Origin: Hydrogenophilaceae bacterium
GTDB lineage: Bacteria > Pseudomonadota > Alphaproteobacteria > Caulobacterales > Aquidulcibacteraceae
Assembly: GCA_013389015.1 (NCBI GenBank)
Contig: JACAEE010000156.1
Location: forward strand, 58,302-122,301
Length of the DNA stretch: 64,000 nt
Direction: 5' to 3'
Below the pieces are notes generated by a model that saw only the letters and a list, made by a program, of their open reading frames with translations, had not been told where the DNA came from and did no database searches. This document shows, one piece after another, positions 25,386 through 31,799 of this stretch (positions within the stretch are counted from its first letter, which is position 1; the number at the start of each line of letters is the position of its first letter). Both the position numbers and the translations under genes were made by a program.

Positions 25386-26285
25386 ATGATGAAAGCTTCC
25401 AACGTCGTGCCGTTTCCGCCTGCGGACCAAGATCACCTGTCGATCCTGGAACGCGACGGATTTGTCGTGCTTGAAAACCTGCTCGACGAGCGCCGCTGCC
25501 GCAAGCTCGCGGAAGAGCTCGAGCCGTGGCTTGAAGCGACGCCCAAGTGCGAAGGTGATTTCTACGGTTGGAATACGACGCGCGTCGGCGGACTTCTCTC
25601 GAAGGCGCCAAGCTCGCGCGATCTGGTCATGGACCCCTACATTCTGGCGATCGCCGAGGCATTGCTCAGGCCCAATTGCGATTGCATCCAACTCAATCTG
25701 ACCCAAGCCGTTCGGGTGCATGGCCAAGAGCGCCCGCAAGCGCCGCACCGTGATGAGGAGATGTGGCCCTGGCCGACCAGCGGGCGCCACTGGCTCTTGA
25801 ACGTCATGTGGGCTGTGAGCGATTTCACCGAGGAAAATGGCGCGACGCGCCTTTGGAAGGGTAGCCACCGCGCGGCGCTCGATCGCAGCGTCGATCCCGC
25901 TGATAGCGTGCCCGGCGCGATGAAAGCAGGCTCGGCGCTCCTCTTCTTGGGTTCGCTGACGCACGGCGCTGGTCAAAACCTCACAGCGCTTCCACGCACC
26001 GGTGTCATCGTCAGCTATTGCTTGGGCTGGCTCAAGACATATGAGAACCAGTTCCTGGCCTATCCGCGCGAGGTCGCTGCTTCCTTCCCAACAGACCTCC
26101 AACAGCTGATCGGCTATCGCATACACCGGCCCAATCTTGGCGGTTGGGAGGGGCAGGACCCGATCAATTGCCTGCGCGAGCAGCGTGGGTTCATGCCCCA
26201 TGTCGATGCGCTGACGCCGGAGATCGAGGCGCAGCTCAAGGAGCATTATGCGGCGGGCGGCGCGCGAGGCGAGGATGGCGCTTGA
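25386..26285 (+). CDS. Phytanoyl-CoA dioxygenase (PhyH) family non-haem iron oxygenase
   Basis: 299 residues. Fe(II)/2-oxoglutarate-dependent oxygenase fold. The iron ligands are visible as H121-x-D123 (APHRDEEMWPW) and H193 (LTHGAGQN), with a downstream Arg (LPRTGV) for 2-oxoglutarate. Family members hydroxylate lipids, natural products or peptides. It sits 12 bp after luxI and overlaps the GntR gene, so it belongs to the quorum-sensing transcript leading into the lasso cluster. A luxI-adjacent phyH has, as I recall, been noted in sphingomonads. The substrate may be the lasso peptide, the signal, or something else. Confidence 0.85.
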   Translation: MMKASNVVPFPPADQDHLSILERDGFVVLENLLDERRCRKLAEELEPWLEATPKCEGDFYGWNTTRVGGLLSKAPSSRDLVMDPYILAIAEALLRPNCDCIQLNLTQAVRVHGQERPQAPHRDEEMWPWPTSGRHWLLNVMWAVSDFTEENGATRLWKGSHRAALDRSVDPADSVPGAMKAGSALLFLGSLTHGAGQNLTALPRTGVIVSYCLGWLKTYENQFLAYPREVAASFPTDLQQLIGYRIHRPNLGGWEGQDPINCLREQRGFMPHVDALTPEIEAQLKEHYAAGGARGEDGA

Positions 26286-26886
26286 TCTGCGTCCAGGCGA
26301 ACGCGTCTACCAGGAGATAAAACAAGCAATCTTGTCCGGCGAGTTTGTGATCCTGCAGCGTCTGGACATCGACAAGCTCGCAGCTCAGTTCGGCGTAAGC
26401 GCAACGCCGGTCCGGTACGGTTTGGCCATTCTGGCGGCGGAGCGATTGGTCAAGCTAAACTCGTCGCGTGTCTATCAAGTCGCGTTTTGGTCGGAACAGG
26501 AGCTGCGTGAGCTTTACCAATGGCGCCAACGTCTGACGAAATGGGCCTTGCAATCGTACGTACCCGAAGCTGCGCCGGCGATGTCGCCGGACGCAGACTA
26601 TGCCGGCGTGTATTTGACGGTGATGGGGCATATCGACCGCAACGCGAATACTGAGGCCCGGCGTGCTGGCCGGTCCGCCGATGAGCGCCTTCAACAGGCG
26701 CTGCGCGCCGAGGACGACGCTCTGCCAGGCGCGCTTGACGAGTTGCACCGAATTGCCGCCTTACTCGATCGCGGCGGCGCGCCACTCGCCAATAAGCTGC
26801 GCAGATATTTTGATCGACGTATCTCTCATTGTGCCCTCATAAGAAGTGCGGCGCACGCCAAGGCGATGCCCAACAACGGCGCCTGA
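26248..26886 (+). CDS. GntR-family transcriptional regulator
   Basis: 212 residues. Winged-helix domain: RPGERVYQEIKQAILSGEFVILQRLDIDKLAAQFGVSATPVRYGLAILAAERLVKL, followed by a helical FadR/FCD-like region (WSEQELRELYQWRQRLTKWAL) that is short and atypical. The ATG at 26248 has AAGGAG 4 bases upstream and overlaps the dioxygenase gene by 38 bp; an internal ATG (MALDLRPGE) is an alternative. It lies directly upstream of the two lasso precursor genes and is the best candidate for a dedicated regulator of them. Confidence 0.82.
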   Translation: MRRAAREARMALDLRPGERVYQEIKQAILSGEFVILQRLDIDKLAAQFGVSATPVRYGLAILAAERLVKLNSSRVYQVAFWSEQELRELYQWRQRLTKWALQSYVPEAAPAMSPDADYAGVYLTVMGHIDRNANTEARRAGRSADERLQQALRAEDDALPGALDELHRIAALLDRGGAPLANKLRRYFDRRISHCALIRSAAHAKAMPNNGA

Positions 26887-26996
26887 TGCGCCGCAAAAAC
26901 TTCCGACGAAATCTTTAGTCAGATAGTCCGCCAAATTGTGCGGTGGTGCTGCACGCTGTCAATCGCCGCAAGGTCATGCGGTGGATGGAGAGTGCA
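26887..26996. promoter_or_regulatory. Likely promoter/leader region of the lasso precursor genes
   Basis: 110 bp between the GntR gene and precursor A1, containing a locally AT-richer stretch (AAATCTTTAGTCAGATAG). No copy of the lux palindrome is seen here. Two earlier in-frame ATGs exist, but only the one at 26997 has a well-placed GGAGAG. Confidence 0.4.
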
Positions 26997-27122
26997 ATGC
27001 GTGAAGACATCGAACGCCAAGAAGACATCGTGGACCTCGGCGCGGCGACCGAAGTGACGCAAGGGATCTATGATCCCGTGAAGAAGGAAAACCTCGTCAC
27101 GCCGCAAGCGCGCGACTTCTGA
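26997..27122 (+). CDS. Lasso peptide precursor A1 (41 aa), absent from the ORF track
   Basis: Found by reading the gap upstream of the B protein. Leader MREDIERQEDIVDLGAATEVTQ ends with the conserved Thr at position -2. The predicted core is GIYDPVKKENLVTPQARDF, 19 residues. Gly1 and Glu9 would form a nine-residue macrolactam ring, and Asn10-Phe19 supply the loop and tail. The ribosome site GGAGAG lies 6 bases before the ATG. The leader motif DLG-x-A-[TS]-EVT-x-G and much of the core are shared with precursor A2. The presence of B, C and isopeptidase genes next door makes this assignment strong, though ring closure and processing are inferred. Confidence 0.9.
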   Translation: MREDIERQEDIVDLGAATEVTQGIYDPVKKENLVTPQARDF

Positions 27123-27129
27123 TCGTCCG

Positions 27130-27163
27130 TCTGCGGCGCGGACGACGTCGTCTGCGCCGCAGA
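27130..27163 (+). promoter_or_regulatory. Strong RNA hairpin between precursor genes A1 and A2
   Basis: Arms TCTGCGGCGCGGACGA and TCGTCTGCGCCGCAGA pair over 16 positions with a single G-U wobble and a tiny CG loop. It begins 8 bases after the A1 stop and lacks a U-tract. It may act as an attenuator or protect the 3' end of the A1 message. Confidence 0.7.
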
Positions 27164-27186
27164 TCAGTAGTTCAAGGAGCATTGCG

Positions 27187-27318
27187 ATGGAAACCCGCGA
27201 AGAGCTGGATCACGATGAGATCGTGACCGACCTGGGATCTGCGAGCGAAGTCACGCTCGGCGTCTGGGATCCCATCTTCAAGGAAAACTTCGTCACGCCG
27301 CATATGCGCGACATGTGA
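27187..27318 (+). CDS. Lasso peptide precursor A2 (43 aa), absent from the ORF track
   Basis: Second precursor, read directly from sequence. Leader METREELDHDEIVTDLGSASEVTL has Thr at -2. The predicted core is GVWDPIFKENFVTPHMRDM, again 19 residues with Gly1-Glu9 ring chemistry. The two cores share the pattern G-[IV]-[YW]-D-P-x-x-K-E-N-[LF]-V-T-P-x-x-R-D-x, so they are paralogues that differ at positions 2, 3, 6, 7, 11, 15, 16 and 19. An AAGGAG motif lies 7 bases before the ATG. Trp3, Phe7, Phe11 and two Met residues would make this product more hydrophobic than A1. Confidence 0.9.
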   Translation: METREELDHDEIVTDLGSASEVTLGVWDPIFKENFVTPHMRDM

Positions 27319-27330
27319 CCTCATGAGGAA

Positions 27331-27357
27331 CGCCGGGCGCGGATCGCGCGCCCGGCG
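27331..27357 (+). promoter_or_regulatory. GC-rich hairpin between precursor A2 and the B gene
   Basis: Perfect 11-bp arms CGCCGGGCGCG and CGCGCCCGGCG with a GATCG loop, starting 12 bases after the A2 stop and ending 8 bases before the B start. Hairpins between the A and B genes are known in proteobacterial lasso clusters and are thought to give high precursor but low enzyme expression. There is no U-tract, so read-through is expected. Confidence 0.75.
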
Positions 27358-27365
27358 ACGCTGCC

Positions 27366-28010
27366 ATGACAACCTACCAATTGAGCCCGCACGTTCGCGC
27401 ATGCAGGGATGGTGGTTACATCGTCTTCCTCGATTTGCGTTTCGATCGCTATTGGAGCGTCCCTGTGCGAAGCGCTCCCGACATCGTTGGACTCGTAGAG
27501 ACGGAATGTGAGCATCGGACCGGCGCGCGGCTCATTGAGCTGGGCCTGATTGAGCCGGTCGGGCAGTGTCCCGCGCCCTATGGGTCACGTACGGCCGCGC
27601 CGGAGCAGAAGCTTCTCTCCACGGAGCAATCTAAGGCGTCGCCTTTTGAGTATGGCCAGTGCGCGTCAGCTTGCTGGTGGACCGCGGGCACGCTCTCCCG
27701 CCGCAGATTGGATCTGACGCTTGCGCGTCTGGCCGAGCTTAAAGTTCGCGATGCAGAGCGCGAGGCGGACACGCCACATCTGATTGGCGTGTTCGAGAGC
27801 TTTCGACCCTGGTTTCCGCGCAGGCGTGTGTGTCTCTTCGACGCCGTCGCGCTGTTTCGCTTCATGGTGATGCGTGGGCTGAAACCGGACATCGTCATTG
27901 GCGTGCGCACGGCGCCGTTCGCCGCCCATTGCTGGGTCGAGTGGCAAGGTTGGCTCGCCGGCGACAGTTCCGATCACTGCGCGTCTTTCACGCCGATCGC
28001 GTGGGTATGA
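27366..28010 (+). CDS. Lasso peptide biosynthesis B protein (RRE plus leader peptidase fusion)
   Basis: 214 residues. The N-terminal part (about 1-70) has the PqqD-like RiPP recognition element that binds the leader. The C-terminal part is the transglutaminase-like B2 cysteine peptidase: ACWWTAGTLSRRRLDLTLARL, then catalytic Cys156 (RRRVCLFDAVALFRF), His188 (AAHCWVEW) and Asp200 (LAGDSSDH). It removes the leader after the conserved -2 Thr. The fused B1-B2 form is typical of proteobacteria. Its start has no strong ribosome site and sits right after a hairpin. The cyclase gene follows after 3 bp. Confidence 0.92.
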   Translation: MTTYQLSPHVRACRDGGYIVFLDLRFDRYWSVPVRSAPDIVGLVETECEHRTGARLIELGLIEPVGQCPAPYGSRTAAPEQKLLSTEQSKASPFEYGQCASACWWTAGTLSRRRLDLTLARLAELKVRDAEREADTPHLIGVFESFRPWFPRRRVCLFDAVALFRFMVMRGLKPDIVIGVRTAPFAAHCWVEWQGWLAGDSSDHCASFTPIAWV

Positions 28011-28013
28011 CGC

Positions 28014-29813
28014 ATGTCCTTCATTGGCTTTCGCTGGACGCCGGGAGAGCGCGATGGGGCGCGCGCGGCGCGCGCGCTTGCCGAACGCCTAAGCGATGGC
28101 GCCGCGTCTCTCCTCGACTGGCGCGGGCTCGTGCTGTGTCATCATGGAACGGGACCGCTGGAGGTGTTGCCCCATAATATGGGCTTTGTCTTCGGCGAAC
28201 GTTTCGGGCGCGGGCCTGATCCATCGCCGCCATGCGAGGCGTGCATTGATCCCACGCCAACATGGATCGCCGAGCGATGGGGCGCTTATGTCGCCGTCCT
28301 GATCGATCGCGGCTTTGACATAGTTCGCGTGCTTCGCGATCCGAGCGGCGCGCGCGCTTGTTTCATTTCTGAGATAGGGGGTGTTCGCATTTTCTTCTCC
28401 GACGCCGAAGACTTCCTTCGTTTAGCGCCTGATACCCGCGCCGACCTTGGGTTCATTCGCGCGTTCTTGCGCTATCCGCCGCATCTCGGCCGGCGTACGG
28501 GACTTGAAGGAGTTGAGGAACTCGCACCCGGAGAGTGCGCGATCTATCCGCGGCATGGTTGGACGATTGAAGCGGCGTGGACGCCAAGGGAGTTCGCGCG
28601 CGCCAGAAAGCCGCTTGACTGGAGCGAAGGCAAAGAGGCGTTGCACACCGCGGCGGACGCGACCGTGAAGGCGTGGGGCGGACGGCACGGGCGGATCGCG
28701 CTTCGGCTGTCCGGCGGTTTCGATTCATCGGTCATGCTGGGATTGCTACGCCGCAACACCGAAGCGGAGATCACTTGCGTCACGGAATATTGGGAAGGCG
28801 CGCCTGAAGGCGACGAACGCGCTCATGCGCGCGCGGTGGCGGCCGCAAATGGAACAGAGCTCAAGGAACTGCGCTTCGATCCCGCGCGGGTAAATTACGC
28901 GCTTTGCTTGAATGCGCCGCTTACGGCCAAGCCGACGCTAACGTTGCTCAGTCTGGGCAATCGCGATCTCACATCCTTCTACGACGAACTTGGCGTGAGC
29001 CTTGTCACCTCGGGGCAGGGCGGAGATCATCTCTTCCAGCGCAGCCGCACGCCTTGGATCGCAGCTGATGCGCTTTGCGATCGCCTGCATCCCAAGGCGC
29101 TTATGGACATCGCGCTCGACACCGCCCGGCTTACCGGACAACCCGTCTGGGATGTGTTTGCCGCCATGATCGTCGGCGCGGCACGGCTGAAGTCGCCGGT
29201 TCGACCTCACTCCAATGTGATGGGCGCCCTCAAGGCGGCAGGGGACGAGGCTGAGGCGCCGGCCGACCACGCGTGGCTTGCCAAACTGCGATGGGCGTCA
29301 CCTGCGCGCGCGCTCAGAGTTCATCAACTGCTGCAGGCGCTCAGCTATTTTGACGAAGGCGCTCTCCCTGGCGGCGGTCGCACGCACCCGCTGCTGCTTT
29401 CGCAACCGATCGTGGAAACCTGTCTGCGTATCCCGCCCTATGTGATGACGGCAGGCGGCAAGGAACGTGCACTCGCGCGCGCAGCCTTCGCGGATCTCGT
29501 TTCTCTCGATGTAGCGCGCCGTGTCACCAAGGGCGAGACCACGCGCTATTTTGCGGCCGTCCTTGCGGCCAACGAAACTTGGATTCGCGACCTCCTGTGC
29601 GGAGGGAGGCTCGTTGAATATGGCGTCGTCGATTCCGATGCGCTTAGGCGCGCTCTCGCTGGCGGTTGGTTGCAGGACGGCATGGCGGCGGATGGTCTCT
29701 ATGCACTCATCGCCGCTGAATGTTGGCTTAGGAACTTGGAGGCAGCGCGTGAACGCGCCGCCTCAGCGTTAGCGGCGGCCAGCGCGATCGCGCAAAGCAC
29801 GCCAACGGGCTAA
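28014..29813 (+). CDS. Lasso peptide macrolactam synthetase (asparagine synthetase-like C protein)
   Basis: 599 residues. ATP-dependent enzyme that adenylates the acidic ring residue (Glu9 in the predicted cores) and joins it to Gly1. The N-terminal glutaminase-like domain lacks the catalytic Cys2 (MSFIG), as expected for lasso cyclases. The PP-loop S233GGFDSS239 (ALRLSGGFDSSVML) and the later GQGGDHLFQRSR segment form the synthetase site. It begins 3 bp after the B gene. Its last 45 bp overlap the convergent isopeptidase gene. Confidence 0.93.
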   Translation: MSFIGFRWTPGERDGARAARALAERLSDGAASLLDWRGLVLCHHGTGPLEVLPHNMGFVFGERFGRGPDPSPPCEACIDPTPTWIAERWGAYVAVLIDRGFDIVRVLRDPSGARACFISEIGGVRIFFSDAEDFLRLAPDTRADLGFIRAFLRYPPHLGRRTGLEGVEELAPGECAIYPRHGWTIEAAWTPREFARARKPLDWSEGKEALHTAADATVKAWGGRHGRIALRLSGGFDSSVMLGLLRRNTEAEITCVTEYWEGAPEGDERAHARAVAAANGTELKELRFDPARVNYALCLNAPLTAKPTLTLLSLGNRDLTSFYDELGVSLVTSGQGGDHLFQRSRTPWIAADALCDRLHPKALMDIALDTARLTGQPVWDVFAAMIVGAARLKSPVRPHSNVMGALKAAGDEAEAPADHAWLAKLRWASPARALRVHQLLQALSYFDEGALPGGGRTHPLLLSQPIVETCLRIPPYVMTAGGKERALARAAFADLVSLDVARRVTKGETTRYFAAVLAANETWIRDLLCGGRLVEYGVVDSDALRRALAGGWLQDGMAADGLYALIAAECWLRNLEAARERAASALAAASAIAQSTPTG

Positions 29814-31799
29814 CCGGCCAGGTTCATCTGGGTCTGCTCTTTCGATGCCGCGCAGCCAAAAGTCCAGCCAGTCCATGGCGCGCGTCTGCGCCGCCAAGAG
29901 CTGACTCGGACGCCATTTGATGTGATAGGCGCCGGGATAGACGTAAGTCTCGACGGGGCGACCCAGTTCTTCCAGCCGCGTCGCCAATGGAAATCCCATG
30001 ATGGCTTCGCTCTCAGCCAGGTTCATAAGGAGGGGCGCGCGAATCCGCTCCGCATGGAGCACTGTCGCGTTGCGCGCCCACCAGGCCGCCCACGGATCGT
30101 CGCCATCGGCGTTGGGGCCGCGCATGCCTTCGCTCAGAAGGCTTTGCCGGAAAGCGCGCGAGCCAAGCGTCCATGCCGTGGTATCGGTGGGTTGCGTGCT
30201 GGCGACGGCCACGGCGAACAGGTCGGAATTGGTGATCGCCCAATAGAGTGTCTCGGCGCCGTCGCTTAGCCCCGTAATGCCGATGCGGCGCGGATCGCTG
30301 AGGCCGCGCCGGTCAAGCTCAGCGAGCATGGCTTCAAGCGCGGACTGCTTCATCAGATTCTCGGAATTATCTAACGCCGTTCGCTGATCGAGCTCCGCTT
30401 GCGGAAGCGATGCCTCGGCGCCGCGCCATTCGGGACGATCGACACTCAGCACGAAGTAACCGCGGCCGGCCAGCGGCAAAATCGGATACTCGCCGCCGAC
30501 GCCGCCGCGCAAAAAGCCGCGCGAGCGGTACTGCACCACAATAACGGGATAACGACGTCCGGCTCGATAGTTTGCGGGGAAGACGAGATGGGCGAAAGAG
30601 GCGTTGCCGTAAGTGTCGTGGACTTCAAGAGTCTCAATGCGTGGTTGGTCGAACGCCCGCCAATCGGGATTCGGATCGTAAAGTTCATCGAGGTCGCCCG
30701 TATCAACGTCGATGGAGACAATGCGGCGCGGCTGGATGGGACTTTCCTGCAGGCAGACCAGCCGGGCGGCCGCGCGCCCGCAGCCAAACAATTCTTCGTC
30801 CGCTCGTCGGATGCGGCGTACCGTGTTCGCCCGCCAGTCCCATGCATAAAGCGCGGTCAGACCGCGCCCGTGTCCTTCCATCCGGCGAAACACGATTCGA
30901 TCGGCGAAAATCCACGCGCCGAGCATGCGTCCGCTGCAGGCGGGATCCGCGCACATCACGATATCGTGGTCCCTGGCGGCGGCGTAGTAGAGGCCGAGCG
31001 CGGGGGTCGAGGCTTGATCGCCGGCGATGCGCGGCGAGATCCAGGCAAATGCGTCGCCAGTTCGATCATGCGCGATAGCATTGGGCGGCGCTGGATGGGG
31101 TGGACGGACGTTGAGTTGCTCGCTCTCCTCGGGCGATGCCGCCCGCGCTGCGCGCGTTGCTGCGTTGACGACAAGTTGCACGTGCGCCGCATCGACAGTC
31201 GCGCGCGGTGTGAGGCTCGCGTAAGGCGCGAAGAAGTCGTCGGGGTGGAAGCCATAAGTCGCCGCACGTGAATAGGCAGCGCTTAAGGCGTCGCGTGATG
31301 CAGCTGTTTCCACAGCGAGATGGGTGTCGTCGAGCCATACAAAGCGAAGGACTTCACCAGGCCCGTCGACGAGCAACTGAGCGGCCGCGCCGTCCGGCGA
31401 GGCGCGCCAGAGTTCGGCGCGCCCATCACGTTCAGCGATGTAAGCAAGATAGCGCCCACCGGGCGCCCAAACCGGCGCCCGGTCCGCCGCGGCGCCGGTC
31501 GGGCCATACGGGGTATCGCGCAAGATGATATCGCCTGCGTCGGCGATTTCGCGTGGCGAACCGCCCGTGGTCGGCATGACGAGAAGCCGATGGCGATAGT
31601 CATTCTCCGGCACGCGCGTTTCGCGGGCGAAAACGGCCAGTGTTTGGCCATCGGGCGAGATCGACAGGCCGCCGCGATAGTCGCCCAGTTCGATGAGCGC
31701 GAGGAGGTCTTCCGCAGTTGGGGGGCGCGCCGCGGCTTGGCCTGAAAAGAGGAGGGTGATCCCCACCAGTGCAGCGGCGCGCGTGAAGCGCGTTACCAA
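29769..31799 (-). CDS. Lasso peptide isopeptidase (AtxE2-like, S9 prolyl-oligopeptidase family)
   Basis: 676 residues. Signal peptide MVTRFTRAAALVGITLLFSGQAAA, a beta-propeller region, and a C-terminal alpha/beta hydrolase domain with nucleophile Ser512 in GITGLSDGAETLYW, a Glu in NLAESEA (596 or 598) and His626 (YPGAYHIKW). This Ser-Glu-His arrangement and its spacing match the AtxE2 type, which hydrolyses the isopeptide bond of lasso peptides after uptake. It overlaps the TonB receptor gene by 7 bp, so both are co-expressed, and overlaps the cyclase gene tail to tail by 45 bp. Confidence 0.9.
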   Translation of the reverse strand: MVTRFTRAAALVGITLLFSGQAAARPPTAEDLLALIELGDYRGGLSISPDGQTLAVFARETRVPENDYRHRLLVMPTTGGSPREIADAGDIILRDTPYGPTGAAADRAPVWAPGGRYLAYIAERDGRAELWRASPDGAAAQLLVDGPGEVLRFVWLDDTHLAVETAASRDALSAAYSRAATYGFHPDDFFAPYASLTPRATVDAAHVQLVVNAATRAARAASPEESEQLNVRPPHPAPPNAIAHDRTGDAFAWISPRIAGDQASTPALGLYYAAARDHDIVMCADPACSGRMLGAWIFADRIVFRRMEGHGRGLTALYAWDWRANTVRRIRRADEELFGCGRAAARLVCLQESPIQPRRIVSIDVDTGDLDELYDPNPDWRAFDQPRIETLEVHDTYGNASFAHLVFPANYRAGRRYPVIVVQYRSRGFLRGGVGGEYPILPLAGRGYFVLSVDRPEWRGAEASLPQAELDQRTALDNSENLMKQSALEAMLAELDRRGLSDPRRIGITGLSDGAETLYWAITNSDLFAVAVASTQPTDTTAWTLGSRAFRQSLLSEGMRGPNADGDDPWAAWWARNATVLHAERIRAPLLMNLAESEAIMGFPLATRLEELGRPVETYVYPGAYHIKWRPSQLLAAQTRAMDWLDFWLRGIERADPDEPGRLARWRALRDRAGRR

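Noticed and set aside
26976-27122. Earlier ATG for precursor A1
   Set aside because: Adds seven residues and has no ribosome site, while ATG 26997 has GGAGAG at proper spacing.
30399-31271. 290-aa plus-strand ORF in the isopeptidase gene
   Set aside because: Antisense to a gene with clear signal peptide and catalytic triad.
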